This document shows, piece after piece, positions 18,464 to 28,777 of a stretch of DNA of 64,000 nucleotides. Position numbers and translations under genes: made by a program. How positions within the stretch are numbered: the stretch's first letter is position 1; each line of letters opens with the position of its first letter. Origin of the DNA: Mycolicibacterium lutetiense. GTDB taxonomy: Bacteria > Actinomycetota > Actinomycetes > Mycobacteriales > Mycobacteriaceae. The stretch covers positions 2,976,001 through 3,040,000 of the forward strand of contig NZ_JAGIOP010000002.1 of NCBI RefSeq assembly GCF_017876775.1, given 5' to 3'. The notes beneath the pieces are model-generated. The model made no database searches. It had not been told where the DNA came from and was given only the letters and a program-made list of their open reading frames with translations.

Positions 18464-19288
18464 GTGAACAACATGCTGCGCGCCGTCGTCGGCGCCCTAC
18501 CGATCATCCGGCGCGACGACACCCTGCCGGCGCGCACCGTCACGGTCGACAACCTGCCGATAGACCCGGCCAACGTGGCCGCCTACGCGCAGGTGACCGG
18601 GCTGCGGTTCAGCGACACCCTGCCGCTGACCTACCCGTTCGCGCTGACCTTCCCAACCGTGATGTCACTGGTCACCGGCTTCGACTTTCCCTTCGCCGCA
18701 ATGGGTTCGGTGCACCTGGAAAATCACATCACCCAGTACCGGCCGATCAAGGTCACCGATGCCGTCAGCGCGGCCGTGCACGCGGAGAACCTGCGTGAGC
18801 ACCGCAAGGGCCTGCTGGTGGACATCGTCACCGAACTCAAGGTCGGCAACGACACGGTGTGGCATCAGGTGACGACGTTCCTGCACCAGCAGAAGACCAG
18901 CCTGTCCGGTGAGCCCAAGGCGGAGCCGCAGAAACAGCCGAAGCTGCCGCCACCGAACGCCGTGCTGAACATCACGCCGGGACAGATCCGGAACTACGCA
19001 TCGATCGGCGGGGACCACAACCCCATCCACACCAACGGTATCGCCGCCAAGCTGTTCGGCTTCCCCACCGTGATCGCACACGGGATATTCAGTGCGGCAG
19101 CGGTACTGGCGAACATCGAGGGGCAGCTCCCCGACGCCGTCAAGTACTCGGTGCGGTTCGCCAAGCCCGTGGTGCTGCCGGCCAAGGCCGGGCTCTACGT
19201 CGAGCGCGACGCCGACGGCTGGGATCTGACCCTGCGCAACCTGTCGAAGGGCTACCCCCACCTGACCGCGACGGTCAGGCCGCTCTGA
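18464..19288 (+). CDS. htdX: 3-hydroxyacyl-thioester dehydratase HtdX
   Basis: The GTG at 18464 lies 4 bp after the fabG4 stop and gives 274 residues, like Rv0241c. The double hot-dog fold of MaoC-like (R)-hydratases is seen. The N-terminal half carries FALTFPTVMSLVTGFDFPF, a Pro-rich linker (QKQPKLPPP) lies at ~157-164, and the C-terminal catalytic hot dog has GGDHNPIHTN, where D184 and H189 match the hydratase dyad. It would hydrate or dehydrate 3-hydroxyacyl-CoA alongside FabG4. A long hairpin follows as terminator. Confidence 0.94.
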   Translation: MNNMLRAVVGALPIIRRDDTLPARTVTVDNLPIDPANVAAYAQVTGLRFSDTLPLTYPFALTFPTVMSLVTGFDFPFAAMGSVHLENHITQYRPIKVTDAVSAAVHAENLREHRKGLLVDIVTELKVGNDTVWHQVTTFLHQQKTSLSGEPKAEPQKQPKLPPPNAVLNITPGQIRNYASIGGDHNPIHTNGIAAKLFGFPTVIAHGIFSAAAVLANIEGQLPDAVKYSVRFAKPVVLPAKAGLYVERDADGWDLTLRNLSKGYPHLTATVRPL

Positions 19289-19300
19289 CTCTCACACACC

Positions 19301-19354
19301 GAGTCTGCGTACAGATCGCGTTCTCGCGCTAAATCGCGATCTGTACGCAGGCTC
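19301..19354. terminator. Bidirectional hairpin between htdX and mksB
   Basis: Sixteen perfect base pairs join CTGCGTACAGATCGCG (19305-19320) to 19335-19350. Outer GAG/CTC pairs and one G-T pair extend the stem to 20 bp. The loop contains CTCGCGCTAAA (19323-19333), an 11-mer that also occurs at 52837-52847 in another convergent hairpin. Confidence 0.75.
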
Positions 19355-19363
19355 AACGCAATA

Positions 19364-22300
19364 TCAGGCGCTGGGTACCGCGTCCCCCGAAGCGCGTCGC
19401 AGATCGGCGAATTCGGAGATCGATGCCGAGGTGACCGAGGCGACCGGCCGGGCATTGGGTGCCGACGCATCAGACTTGGACACCATCACCACGTTGTCGA
19501 TGTAGGGCTGGATCGTCGTGCTGTTCTGCACGGTCGACACGATCACCAGCTGGAACCCGAACTTGCGGAACGCCGACAAAGCCTGCTGAGCGAACTGCGG
19601 ATCCGACTTCGAGAACGCCTCGTCCAACATCAGCTGGGCGAACAGCGGCCGGGTGTCATTGCTGTCGGGGCTGGCCAGGTTGAAGCTCAACGCCCCGGCC
19701 AGGCAGAACGCCATGAGCTTCTCCTGCTCACCACCCGAGTTGTCACCGGAATTGCTGTAGGTCCGGATCACCTCGCCGGTCTCGGCGTCGCGCTCCTCGC
19801 AGTACAGCACGAACCGGTTACGCACATCCAACGCATCGCGGGTCCATTGACGATCCTCGGGTGTGTTGCCGGCCAACAACTTCCGCAGCTGCAGGATGTC
19901 GGTGTACTGCTCAAACATCGCGGTCTCGTCGCCGAAACTCACCAGCGACACCCGGGAGGAGATGCGCTGAGCCTTCTCGTTGAGTTCGTCGACCGCAGCC
20001 AGGTGCCGGGTACCGGCATGCAGGGTCAGCCGGGTGCCGCGGTTGAACTCCACCGCGCCCAGTCCGGTGTTGACTCGGGCGATCTGCTCGGTGATCCGCC
20101 GCGCCTCGTTGTCGGCGATCATGTGCAAGTTCAGGATCGCTCCCGGCGCCTGCTCGGTGATCAACCGCTGCATACGCTCGTAGGCGTCGGGCAACTCACG
20201 CTCGTCGATACGACGGCACAATCCGACATAGTCGTGCACTCGCTCGTCGAACACATCGCTGTCATTGGGGATGGCATCGGGGAACGAGCTGTCGTAGGCG
20301 GCCATGATGCCGGCGAGCTCGTCATGTGACCGGTTGCGGTCCGCCCGCAGCCGGTCCCGCTCGCGGCTGATGACGCGGTTCAGTTCGCTTCGGTACGGCT
20401 CGGATTCGAGCAACTCGAGGGTCAGTGCGATGTCTGCGGCGTAGCTGTCGATGGTGTCACGGGTGTGCTGCGGTAGCGCGCCGGACCCGAGCCGTTCGGT
20501 CAGGACCTCGGCGAGTTCCAGCAGCGCGGTCCGCCTGCGGTCCAGCGTGGACTCGCGTTCGTTGAGCGAACCGATCTGCTGGATCACCTTCTCGACCCGT
20601 TCCCAGCATTCATCGGCCCGCAGTTGCAGCCGTTCGGCGTCGGGGTTGTCCGAGACCAGCAACTCGTGTTCGTCCTGCAGCCGCTCCAGCATCTCGTCGA
20701 CCGAATCTGAGTCGATATCGCTCCACTGCATGAACTGGTCACACAGCGCCCGGCAGGCACGCTCGCGGGACTGTAGCTGGCCACGGTGCTCGTCGAGGCG
20801 CTCGCGGGAGTTACGCGCCACCTGGTACAGATCCTGGGCAGCAGCCAGATCATCCTGCAGGGCTTCGACTTTGGCTGCGGTACCGCCGAGGAAGATGTAG
20901 TCCGACGGACGTAGCCGCGACCGGTCGTCCTTGATCGACAGTCCGCCGCTGTCTTTGCGCAGGCCCTGGTCGGTGACGGCGCGAGACTGTTCGGTGAACT
21001 CGCCCGGCCCGTCGACACATACGTAATCACCGATGCGTGCGATCACGTTGAGCGCCTCGACCGCACTGTCATGTGTCGGATCGGCGAGCTGGAGTTTGGT
21101 GGCCAGCGTGTGCGGTGGCGGGGTGTGCAACTGTGCGCCGTGCTGGACGTGCTGCAACTGGATCCGGCCACGCATGTCGTTCTCATTGACGAAGCGCAGC
21201 GCGCGTTCCATGTAGGTATCGGGGACCAGCAAGCGTAATCCAGCCCCGCGCAACACCTTTTCGACGGCCAGCCGCCATCGTGTCTCGTCGGGCTTGAGTT
21301 CCATCAGCTCCGCGACATAGACCAGGTCACGCTCGGAGATGTCGAGCGCCCGGGCGATCCGTGCCCGCATCTCGTATTCGGTCCGCGGCAGCGGGGAGCC
21401 CAACCGCTGCACCCGCTCCAGCTCGGACTCCACGCTCTCGCGCGCCTCCCGGGCCCGCACCTCCTTGGCCGAGGCCTCGACGTAGGGCTGGTTCCCGGTG
21501 AACAGCTCCCGATGCAGCCGGTCGGCCTCGTCCATCAATGTCTCACGCAGCGACCAGAATTCCTCGCCGTTGTCCGGCGGGGTCAACCCCAGTGCGGTGA
21601 CCTTGTCCTCGTAGCCGCTGCGCCGGCGCGACACCTCTTCGCTGATCCGTTCGGCCTCGGTCAGACGCTGCTGCAGCGGCACCAGATCCACCGTGACCGT
21701 GTTGATCTGGGCCATCAGCGAGTTGTGCTCGTTCTTGAGCTGACGCTGCTGTGAACCGAACTCGTCACGCTGGGCACCGAGCTGAGTGATTTGGTCGTCG
21801 AGATTGTCGATCTCCGGGCCGGCCTGGGCCAACCGCAGGTGATCGACGTAGTCGCGGACCAACGCGTTGTCGACCGTGTCGATCACGCCGAACTTGGCTG
21901 CCTCTTCGGCATAACGCGCCTGCACCGCAGCGATGTTTCCCAGCGTATTGCGCTTGCGCCGGGCCACATCCAGCAGCCCGCGGGCTTCGACCAGCGGGTT
22001 GATCTGCTCCAGAGCCTCCTCCACGCCACTGAGGCTGACGGGCTCGTCGAGCATGAATTCACGCACGAATTGCTCAAGCCCACCAACGCTTTTCAGTGAT
22101 TTCGCCTTGCCGAGAAGCTGCTGCGCGGCCTCCGAGGCGCGGATGCCGATGCTGGCGTACAACTGGGCCAGATACTGACTCTCGCTGCGACCACCGGTCC
22201 AGCCGTCGTCGCGGAACACCGCGGCGTCATAACCGTTGGACGCCCACCGATTGCACAGGCCGAAGATGTCGCGGTCGTCATCGATCAGGTAGTAGCGGCT

Positions 22301-22738
22301 GCCCGGATCCGACGTCTTCTCGGCGGCAAGCCATTTGAGTACCAACCCGGTGACCGAGCGCCCGGTGCGGTCGCTGTAGGTGACCGAAACTGCCGACCAG
22401 GCCGGGCCCGTCCCACGCAGGTACATGATCTGCCGGTTGGCGCCCTCCCGCCGCTCACCCCAGGCGCCACGGACGTACTTGTCGACGGTCCGTTTTCCGG
22501 TGCCTGCTCCCGCGGCGGTCGTGTCGCCGGAAGCGTTGAAGTTACGCCGGTGCGAAGGCAGGAACGCCAGCGAGATCGCGTCCAGCAGTGAGGATTTACC
22601 GCTACCCGAGGATCCGGTGATCAGCGTGCCGTGCTGACTGAACGGGATCGAGTGATACCCGTCGAACACCCCCCAATTGATGACCTGCAGGCGCGACAAC
22701 GAGAACTGGTTGGTCGGTTCAGCCATGTGCGTCCACAT
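19364..22738 (-). CDS. mksB: SMC-like condensin ATPase MksB (JetC/EptC type)
   Basis: The protein has 1124 residues. Walker A is GSSGSGKS at 42-49, the ABC signature begins SGGEQEKLM at 1001, and Walker B is LMLDEAF with D1039/E1040. Between the head halves lie long charged coiled-coil stretches (~240-450 and ~650-830) around a globular mid-region (~470-620, [16 protein letters not shown]). This is the MukB-like SMC of the MksBEF/Wadjet group, shorter than true SMC. Such complexes extrude DNA loops; Wadjet versions recognise and cut small circular plasmids. The start could be M1 (22738) or M5 (22726). Both overlap mksE, so the genes are coupled. M. smegmatis has an MksB recalled next to htdX in the same place. 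Confidence 0.95.
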   Translation of the reverse strand: MWTHMAEPTNQFSLSRLQVINWGVFDGYHSIPFSQHGTLITGSSGSGKSSLLDAISLAFLPSHRRNFNASGDTTAAGAGTGKRTVDKYVRGAWGERREGANRQIMYLRGTGPAWSAVSVTYSDRTGRSVTGLVLKWLAAEKTSDPGSRYYLIDDDRDIFGLCNRWASNGYDAAVFRDDGWTGGRSESQYLAQLYASIGIRASEAAQQLLGKAKSLKSVGGLEQFVREFMLDEPVSLSGVEEALEQINPLVEARGLLDVARRKRNTLGNIAAVQARYAEEAAKFGVIDTVDNALVRDYVDHLRLAQAGPEIDNLDDQITQLGAQRDEFGSQQRQLKNEHNSLMAQINTVTVDLVPLQQRLTEAERISEEVSRRRSGYEDKVTALGLTPPDNGEEFWSLRETLMDEADRLHRELFTGNQPYVEASAKEVRAREARESVESELERVQRLGSPLPRTEYEMRARIARALDISERDLVYVAELMELKPDETRWRLAVEKVLRGAGLRLLVPDTYMERALRFVNENDMRGRIQLQHVQHGAQLHTPPPHTLATKLQLADPTHDSAVEALNVIARIGDYVCVDGPGEFTEQSRAVTDQGLRKDSGGLSIKDDRSRLRPSDYIFLGGTAAKVEALQDDLAAAQDLYQVARNSRERLDEHRGQLQSRERACRALCDQFMQWSDIDSDSVDEMLERLQDEHELLVSDNPDAERLQLRADECWERVEKVIQQIGSLNERESTLDRRRTALLELAEVLTERLGSGALPQHTRDTIDSYAADIALTLELLESEPYRSELNRVISRERDRLRADRNRSHDELAGIMAAYDSSFPDAIPNDSDVFDERVHDYVGLCRRIDERELPDAYERMQRLITEQAPGAILNLHMIADNEARRITEQIARVNTGLGAVEFNRGTRLTLHAGTRHLAAVDELNEKAQRISSRVSLVSFGDETAMFEQYTDILQLRKLLAGNTPEDRQWTRDALDVRNRFVLYCEERDAETGEVIRTYSNSGDNSGGEQEKLMAFCLAGALSFNLASPDSNDTRPLFAQLMLDEAFSKSDPQFAQQALSAFRKFGFQLVIVSTVQNSTTIQPYIDNVVMVSKSDASAPNARPVASVTSASISEFADLRRASGDAVPSA

Positions 22739-23471
22739 CGTCGGAGAGCCGTTCGGATACGTCCATGTCGTCGGAATCGTCGGTGGCGGTGCCGTTCGCA
22801 GCCCGCTTGAGTTGCTCGAACTGCTGTTGCAACTCGGTGATCATCGAAGCCGTCATGATCGCGTTGACCACCGGGTTGATGGTGAAGCTGTCCTCGTCCT
22901 CCCGGTTGCGCGAGAGCATCTCGATATCGGTGAGCCGCTCGATCGCGTTGTCGATCCGCTTGTCGAACGAGGCGATGTCGCGGTCGGTGTCGTTGTTCAC
23001 CCCGGCGAACAGCTCATGGATCTCGTCACGGCTGATCAGCACGTTCTCGTCACGGGATGCGGCACGCATGAGCTTGGCCAGGTGCAGTGCCAGGATCGAG
23101 TCGTAGGTGTTGAGGGTCTCGCGGCGTAGCAACCGGCGCCGCCACTGCGACTCATAATCGGCCGTCTCGACGTAGGCGATGTCGTGATCGTCCGAGATAC
23201 ACAGCCGCAGATCGAGTTCCGAGAGCCGCACGGTGATCTCGGTGCGGTACCGGGTGACCCACGCCCACAGCTCGGAGTGGTTGTCCTTGCTGATGTAGCG
23301 CCGCGCCAGCAGGTGCTGCAGTGCCCAGCAGGCCCGGTCGGGCAACTCGCTGACGTCGCCGTCGAAGCGGGGTGCGCGACGCTGTTCGGTGGTCCGCTCG
23401 ACGGCGTCGATGCTCGGCAGGGCATCGAAGTCGACCCCGGTGTCAAACGTGGGGTCGGGGGTCTCGGTCAT
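22719..23471 (-). CDS. mksE: Condensin kite subunit MksE (JetB, DUF4194)
   Basis: The 250-residue protein fits the DUF4194 winged-helix kite subunit. The first ~45 residues are acidic and disordered. The helical core follows with [20 protein letters not shown] and [19 protein letters not shown], then [18 protein letters not shown], and it ends in another acidic tail. Kite dimers bind the kleisin MksF and DNA inside the condensin ring. Its ATG overlaps the mksF stop by 4 bp (ATGA), and its end overlaps the mksB start, so F-E-B are translated as one unit. Confidence 0.92.
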   Translation of the reverse strand: MTETPDPTFDTGVDFDALPSIDAVERTTEQRRAPRFDGDVSELPDRACWALQHLLARRYISKDNHSELWAWVTRYRTEITVRLSELDLRLCISDDHDIAYVETADYESQWRRRLLRRETLNTYDSILALHLAKLMRAASRDENVLISRDEIHELFAGVNNDTDRDIASFDKRIDNAIERLTDIEMLSRNREDEDSFTINPVVNAIMTASMITELQQQFEQLKRAANGTATDDSDDMDVSERLSDDVDAHG

Positions 23472-24934
23472 AGCATGCTCTCACTGGCAGTAGGGATCGG
23501 CTCGGTGAAAACCAGTCGGGGTATCTCGATTTCGCGATCGGCACCCTCCAGAGACCGGAAGCGCACCCGCACAGATTCAGCGTTTTCGGCGGGGTGCTGC
23601 TTGAGGGCCCAGGACCACAGCACGATCACATGCCCGAGATACGCCGAGTCCAGCATGCTGATCGCGTCGGGCAGCGACACCGGCCCGACCGCCACCGCGC
23701 CGTTGACCAACTCGGCCAACTCAGCGGCGTCGACCTGGGACGCCAATGCCGAGAATGCCGACAGATTGACCTCGCCCTCGGAGGACTCGGCCGGTGACGG
23801 CGGGATCGCGTCACGAATCTTGAAGGCCACGGCGCCAATCGAATTGAGATCGGTGCGGGCCAGCGGAACCTCGATACCGATGCGACTGTCGGCCAGGGAG
23901 ACGCTGAGGAGGTCGTGCGCGCCGGCCAGTGCCTCGTTGAGCTGACGGGTGACACCGCGACTGTGTTCCAGCGTGCCGGAGGCGACAAAACGCTTGATCC
24001 GGCGGGCGCAGCGCTGACGAGTCCGCCCGACCTCGGCCGTCTGCGCCGACACCAGGCTGAAGAACCCGGTCATCACCTCACGCAGGTCCGGGTCCAGGTG
24101 CGGTAACTCACGGGTCACCGCCTCGATGTCTGTCACCAAGGCGGCCCGCTGCTCGGGGTCCTGGATCATGCGGGTGAAGGCGGTGTAGGAGGCACTCTCA
24201 CGGGAAGCGAACAGTGACTCGTAGTCGTCGAACAACTGGCGCTGACGTTCCCGGTAGCCGAGGTCGGTATCGGCGGAGGCGTCCAGCAGTCGGGTAGTGA
24301 TCCGGTTGAGCATGGCGCCGTACTGCCCGATGTCGGAGACGATCTGCTCCATCTGCAAGGCGATGGCCCGCGCGTCGTCCTCGACGTCGACCAGGTCGGG
24401 CTCAGGCCGCTGCCCCTGCTCGAGGGCATCGAGTTCGTCACGCAGCCTGGCGATCTCGGCTTCGATGTCGGCGCGGATACGGTCCGGGTCGTTGCTGACC
24501 TGGCCGGCCACCCGGCGCAGCCCGGCCGCGATACCGGTGATCGAGCCGCCGGTCGCGACCGTGTCCTCGCGGCGCATGCGGCGCGCGAAATCCAGCACGG
24601 CCCGGGCCTCGTAGGTCAGGTAGCAGACGTTGCGTTCAGCGTCACCGGACTGCTCGGTGATCCGGTGCAGCCAGCCCTGGCTGGCCCAGTATTTGATCAG
24701 GGCGAGGCCGGACTGCTCGGTCTCGGAGCCCAGATCGGTCAGGTCGCGTTCCAGCCGGACCACCAACTCGGTCTCGGTGAGCTTGGCGCCCCGGTCCAGG
24801 TGGCGTTCCATCAACGTGACATAGGTGGCCAGATTGTTCGTCACCAGCAGCCGGGCCGACCGTGACTCGGCGACCTCGCGGTTGAGCTGGTAGAGCTGGT
24901 CCAGCGACGAGCCACCGATGCCTGCGTCAGGCAT
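23468..24934 (-). CDS. mksF: Condensin kleisin subunit MksF (JetA, DUF3375)
   Basis: The start is taken at ATG 24934 ([20 protein letters not shown], 488 residues). Upstream sequence in the same frame reads as arginine/cysteine-rich non-coding DNA. The protein matches DUF3375: an N-terminal helical domain ([20 protein letters not shown]), a winged-helix segment ([14 protein letters not shown]), a long coiled coil at ~145-260 ([18 protein letters not shown]), and a C-terminal domain. It is the first gene of the operon, with a ~118 bp upstream region shared with a divergent methyltransferase. The canonical fourth gene (JetD/MksG nuclease) does not follow mksB. Confidence 0.92.
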   Translation of the reverse strand: MPDAGIGGSSLDQLYQLNREVAESRSARLLVTNNLATYVTLMERHLDRGAKLTETELVVRLERDLTDLGSETEQSGLALIKYWASQGWLHRITEQSGDAERNVCYLTYEARAVLDFARRMRREDTVATGGSITGIAAGLRRVAGQVSNDPDRIRADIEAEIARLRDELDALEQGQRPEPDLVDVEDDARAIALQMEQIVSDIGQYGAMLNRITTRLLDASADTDLGYRERQRQLFDDYESLFASRESASYTAFTRMIQDPEQRAALVTDIEAVTRELPHLDPDLREVMTGFFSLVSAQTAEVGRTRQRCARRIKRFVASGTLEHSRGVTRQLNEALAGAHDLLSVSLADSRIGIEVPLARTDLNSIGAVAFKIRDAIPPSPAESSEGEVNLSAFSALASQVDAAELAELVNGAVAVGPVSLPDAISMLDSAYLGHVIVLWSWALKQHPAENAESVRVRFRSLEGADREIEIPRLVFTEPIPTASESML

Positions 24935-25052
24935 TACCGGGGTCTTCCGTCGCGATCGACATTCGCACCACTCTAGGCGGCCCACGCGACAGGTTCCGAC
25001 CCCAGTTCGGTTTGCTGTTCCTACCTTGAACAACCTGCCCTAGAGTTGTCCG

Positions 25053-26141
25053 GTGACTCCCGCCAAGGTGCCACCCGCTCGATTGGTTCGCGTGGTCGAA
25101 CGGGTCCGCCACCACCTGCGTCGCGTGCATCAACGCGCCGTGCCACCGCCCGCGGCGATGCTGGAGATGATCCTGAGCGCCTGGGTCGCCCAGGGCATCG
25201 CGGCCGCCGCACAGCTCGGGGTGGCCGACGCGCTGGCCGACGGGCCGCTGCGCCCCGATGAGCTGGCGCGCCGCGTCGCCGCCAACCCCGACACGCTGGA
25301 CAGGCTGATGCGAGCCCTGGTCAGCGAGGGCGTCTTCCGCCGTACCCGTGACGGACGCTATGCACTGAACCCGCTGGCCGACACCCTGCGCACCGATGCG
25401 CCGGTGTCCGTCGGGGCGATGGCGAAACTCGTGGGCTCACCGCAGCATCGCGAGCACTGGAGCCATCTCGACGACGCGGTCCGCACCGGTGAGGCCGTCA
25501 TCCCCAAGCTCCGTGGCCAATCCGCGTTCGACTACATGGGCTCGGTGCCCGAACTCGCCGCAATCTTCAACGACGCCATGACGAGCATCTCCGAGCTCGC
25601 GATCGCGCCGGTGGCGGCCGCCTACGACTTCACCCGGTTCGGCACCATCGCCGATGTCGGCGGCGGACACGGCCGGCTGCTGGCCGCCGTGCTGACGGCC
25701 GCCCCCGCAGCCCGCGGCATGCTCTACGACCTGCCGCACGTGGTCGAGGGGGCGCCGGCAATGTTAACCAAATACGAAGTGGCCGAACGGGTCCGCGTGA
25801 TCCCCGGGTCCTTCTTCGACAATGTCCCCGCGGGCGCCGACGCCTACGTGCTGAAAAACATCATTCATGACTGGCCCGACGAAGAGGCCCTGACGATCCT
25901 GCGCAACGTGCGCGCCGCCGCCGCCCCGGGAGCAACCCTGCTGCTGATCGAGGCCGTCATCCCAGACCATGACCGTGAGTTCCTCGGCAAGTGGGTCGAC
26001 ATGGAGATGTTGATCGGCATCGCCGCCCGGGAACGCAGCGAGGACGACTACCGTCGGCTCTACCAACAGGCGGGTTTCCAACTCACCCGCGTGGTGGAGA
26101 CCGCCTCGCCGTTCAGCGTGGTGGAGGGTACGGCGGTCTAG
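25053..26141 (+). CDS. SAM-dependent O-methyltransferase (plant COMT/hydroxyindole type)
   Basis: The protein has 362 residues from a GTG start. The N-terminal dimerisation winged helix (~35-110: MILSAWVAQGIAAAAQLGVADAL and DTLDRLMRALVSEGVF) precedes a methyltransferase domain. That domain has the SAM loop TIADVGGGHGRLLAAVL, then VLKNIIHDWPDEEAL, with the His of IIHDW at the position of the catalytic base of this family. It would methylate a hydroxyl of a small, probably aromatic or polyketide, substrate. It is divergent from the mks operon, and its stop codon overlaps that of the convergent lipoprotein gene (shared CTAG, 26138-26141). Confidence 0.88.
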   Translation: MTPAKVPPARLVRVVERVRHHLRRVHQRAVPPPAAMLEMILSAWVAQGIAAAAQLGVADALADGPLRPDELARRVAANPDTLDRLMRALVSEGVFRRTRDGRYALNPLADTLRTDAPVSVGAMAKLVGSPQHREHWSHLDDAVRTGEAVIPKLRGQSAFDYMGSVPELAAIFNDAMTSISELAIAPVAAAYDFTRFGTIADVGGGHGRLLAAVLTAAPAARGMLYDLPHVVEGAPAMLTKYEVAERVRVIPGSFFDNVPAGADAYVLKNIIHDWPDEEALTILRNVRAAAAPGATLLLIEAVIPDHDREFLGKWVDMEMLIGIAARERSEDDYRRLYQQAGFQLTRVVETASPFSVVEGTAV

Positions 26142-26647
26142 TCGTCATCCGCACACGGCGAGGTCGCGGACACGTCGAGTCCGTAGGTACCGGCCGGACT
26201 GACTTCAGCCTGTACCGAGACGCTGTACCCGCGACTGTCCTCGTAGGCTTTGCTGTTCGGCGGTTCCGGCTCCGGGCGGGTCCAGGGGATCGGTTTGAAC
26301 CCCTGATCGAGCAGGGTGTCGATACGGGTGAGGGCTGCCTGGACTAGCTCGGGTGCGGGATCGGGAATCGAGGCAGTGCGGTACACCCGCCAGGGCGGCC
26401 CGTCCGGCATCAAACCATCGTTGGTTCGGCAGCCGTGCAAGGCCGCGAAGGCGGGATCGGGATCGATCGGCCTGCCGGCGATCATCGACACGTAGCCGGC
26501 GACCTCCCGTGCCGCCTCGGTGACCGTCAATGAGTTCGGCTCCGTCGCCGCCTCATCTTCGGTAGCAGACCGATCTTTTCGGAAGAATCCGCATGAACTC
26601 GTGAAGACCAACAGCGTCGTCACGAAAACCGTTGCGATCAGCTTCAT
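26138..26647 (-). CDS. Small secreted lipoprotein of unknown function
   Basis: The protein has 169 residues. The signal peptide ends in a lipobox-like TSSC with C19 as the predicted lipidated residue. A charged segment (FRKDRSATEDEAATEP) follows, then a compact domain with two Cys (LHGCRTND and SATSPCADDD) that could form a disulfide. No named family is recognised. It lies 34 bp after the TetR gene on the same strand and may be read with it. Confidence 0.75.
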   Translation of the reverse strand: MKLIATVFVTTLLVFTSSCGFFRKDRSATEDEAATEPNSLTVTEAAREVAGYVSMIAGRPIDPDPAFAALHGCRTNDGLMPDGPPWRVYRTASIPDPAPELVQAALTRIDTLLDQGFKPIPWTRPEPEPPNSKAYEDSRGYSVSVQAEVSPAGTYGLDVSATSPCADDD

Positions 26648-26681
26648 TTCACCGGTATCCGGGGCCGCTTGCCGGGACTGT

Positions 26682-27305
26682 CTAGCCGGCGGTGGCCGAC
26701 TGCGTTCCCGCGTCCGACGGCGCGCCCTTCAGCCCGCGCCAGAACAGGTTGATCATCAGCTCGGCGGCCTCGTCGACGTCGGCATCCCCGGTGCTCACCC
26801 GGCCGGCGATCGCCTCACCGGCGCCCACGAGCGCCACCGCCATCATCTCGAAGTCGCTGTCGGGCTGAGGATTACGCGTACCGGTACTGAGCAACCGGGC
26901 CACCAGGTCGATGATCCGCTCGCGACCCTCGCGGACGGTGTGCGCGAACGCCTGCGAGCTGGTGGCCTGGGTGTAGAGCACCATCCAGGACGCCCGGTTG
27001 GCGTCGATGTAGGTCAGGAACGCCAGCACCGCGCTCCGCAGCAGCTCCTTGGGGCTCTGGGTGAAGTCGATCTCCCCACGAACCACGTCCACGAACCGGG
27101 TCAGCTCGCGGTTCAGGCAGGCGCCGAACAACTCCTCCTTGGAGCCGTAATAGAGGTACAGCATCGGCTTGGAGATCTCGGCCTCCGCGGCGATCGCGTC
27201 CATCGAAGTCTCGTGATAGCCGTTGACCGAGAAAATCTGCACCGCAGCATCGAGCATCTGCTGTTCGCGGACGGCCCGCGGCAGCCGCTTGGTTCCACCT
27301 GCCAT
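26682..27305 (-). CDS. TetR family regulator (Rv0238 type)
   Basis: The protein has 207 residues. The helix-turn-helix is clear: MLDAAVQIFSVNGYHETSMD followed by AEISKPMLYLYYGSKEELF. The helical ligand domain is of the TetR_C type. It sits next to lpqI, as Rv0238 sits next to Rv0237 in M. tuberculosis, so orthology is likely. The target is unknown. The lipoprotein downstream and lpqI upstream are both on the same strand. Confidence 0.9.
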   Translation of the reverse strand: MAGGTKRLPRAVREQQMLDAAVQIFSVNGYHETSMDAIAAEAEISKPMLYLYYGSKEELFGACLNRELTRFVDVVRGEIDFTQSPKELLRSAVLAFLTYIDANRASWMVLYTQATSSQAFAHTVREGRERIIDLVARLLSTGTRNPQPDSDFEMMAVALVGAGEAIAGRVSTGDADVDEAAELMINLFWRGLKGAPSDAGTQSATAG

Positions 27306-27356
27306 CCGAACAGAATAAGCGTCCGGTGGACGGTCAGACAGCAGCTCGGTGCGCTC

Positions 27357-28499
27357 CTAGCAGTGCACGCCGCCCTTGGCATCCACATTGCGTTGCACCG
27401 AGGCGTCCACCGCAGCCTGGTTCAGCTGACCGTCGGCCAGTGCCCTCTCCAGGCCGTCCAGCACCGCGGGCACCTCGTCAGTGGTGATCCACAACGCGTT
27501 GTCGGCCCCGGCCTGGAACGACTTGAGCACTGCAGCCGCCACTCCGTAACGCTGGTTGATCGCGGCCATGCTGGACAGGTCGTCGGTGTAGACCAGACCG
27601 TTGAAGCCCGGGCCGCCGTATTCGCCCGAGCGCAGCAGCTGGTACGCGGCGGGGCTGAGGCTGGCCGGATCGGAACCGGTCAGGTCCGGTACCTCCAGGT
27701 GTCCGAGCATCACGGCCACCGGGCCCTGCGTGGTGAGGGTGGCGTAGGGCACCAGATCGTTGGCCTTCAGATCGGCCAGCGGCGGGGTGGTCACCGAGCC
27801 GGTGTGCGAATCACCCGAGCCGTGACCGTGACCCGGGAAGTGCTTGAGCACCGGGAGCACCCCGGCATCGCGCAGCCCGCGGGCGTAGGCGCCCGCGTAG
27901 TCGGTGACCGTGGCCGGATTGTCGCCGAAGGACCGGTCACCGATGACGGTGTCGTCGGCGTCCGAGGTGACATCGACGACCGGTGCGAAGTCGACGGTGA
28001 TGCCGAGTCCGCGCATCTTCTGACCGCGGTCCAGCGCGATGCCGTACACCTCGTCGACGGATTTGGTCTGGGCGAGGACGCGGGCCGACGGCTGCTCGCC
28101 GATCAACGAGGACAACCGCGACACCCGACCGCCCTCTTCGTCCACGCTGACCGCCAGTGGCAGGGGACCGGCGGCCGAGATCTCGCGCAGCGATCCTTCG
28201 TTGACCATCGACAGGTCGGTCCAGCTGCCGATCATGATGCCGCCGACGTGCTGGCTGCTCACCACGGCACTTGCATCGGCCGCATCCTTGACCCCGACGG
28301 TCAGCAGTTGGGCGAGCTTGTCCCGGGGCGACAGGGCAGCCAGGTCACATACCGGCGTCGCCGGGAGCGGCGCAGTGGTCGACATCGGCTTCGTATCCGG
28401 GGATTGAGACTCGGGTGCCGACGACGGGGTGCTCGGGGAGCACGCCAGCAACAGTCCGGACAACGCTGCGAAACCTGCGACAAGACGCGGAGAAGCCAT
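27357..28499 (-). CDS. lpqI: Lipoprotein beta-N-acetylglucosaminidase LpqI (GH3, NagZ-like)
   Basis: The protein has 380 residues. The signal peptide ends in a lipobox LLLAC with C20 lipidated, then a Ser/Pro/Thr-rich linker runs to residue ~50. The glycoside hydrolase 3 domain has VDEEGGRVSRL, the family motif LKHFPGHGHGSGDSH (with the His that acts as acid/base in NagZ-type enzymes) and a nucleophile aspartate in VYTDDLSSM. LpqI is anchored outside the membrane and releases N-acetylglucosamine from peptidoglycan fragments for recycling. Position and sequence match Rv0237. Confidence 0.94.
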   Translation of the reverse strand: MASPRLVAGFAALSGLLLACSPSTPSSAPESQSPDTKPMSTTAPLPATPVCDLAALSPRDKLAQLLTVGVKDAADASAVVSSQHVGGIMIGSWTDLSMVNEGSLREISAAGPLPLAVSVDEEGGRVSRLSSLIGEQPSARVLAQTKSVDEVYGIALDRGQKMRGLGITVDFAPVVDVTSDADDTVIGDRSFGDNPATVTDYAGAYARGLRDAGVLPVLKHFPGHGHGSGDSHTGSVTTPPLADLKANDLVPYATLTTQGPVAVMLGHLEVPDLTGSDPASLSPAAYQLLRSGEYGGPGFNGLVYTDDLSSMAAINQRYGVAAAVLKSFQAGADNALWITTDEVPAVLDGLERALADGQLNQAAVDASVQRNVDAKGGVHC

Positions 28500-28602
28500 G
28501 GGGCCCGACCTTAGCCGCTGGGCAAGAGGTAATCGATTTTATGCGTGTCGGCCCACGTCCACCACGCACAGATCGGTGGGGTTGCCATGCTAGGTTGGCC
28601 GG

Positions 28603-28776
28603 GTGAACCGGTTCGTCATCCCCTCCGCGGCCAGCATTGTCGTCGGGCTGCTGTTGGGGGCGGCTGCCGTTTTCGGTGTGACGCTGATGGTGCAGCAGGA
28701 CACGAAGCCTCCGCTGCAGGCGGGCGACCCGGCGTCATCGGTGCTCAACAGGGTCGAGTACGGCGACCGGTCCTAG
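28603..28776 (+). CDS. Small DUF2613 membrane/secreted peptide (Rv0236A type)
   Basis: From GTG 28603 the frame codes for 57 residues. One hydrophobic helix (SIVVGLLLGAAAVFGVTLMV) is followed by a short tail with NRVEYG and GDRS, as in Rv0236A. The function is unknown. It ends one base before the TTG proposed for aftD, so it may couple translation of the giant enzyme. It is too short for routine gene calling but is conserved in mycobacteria in this exact place. Confidence 0.9.
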   Translation: MNRFVIPSAASIVVGLLLGAAAVFGVTLMVQQDTKPPLQAGDPASSVLNRVEYGDRS

Positions 28777-28777
28777 C

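Noticed and set aside
26520..28514. Rightward open frame of ~660 codons opposite the TetR and lpqI genes
   Set aside because: Shadow of two recognisable genes, with no motif and His/Arg-rich composition.
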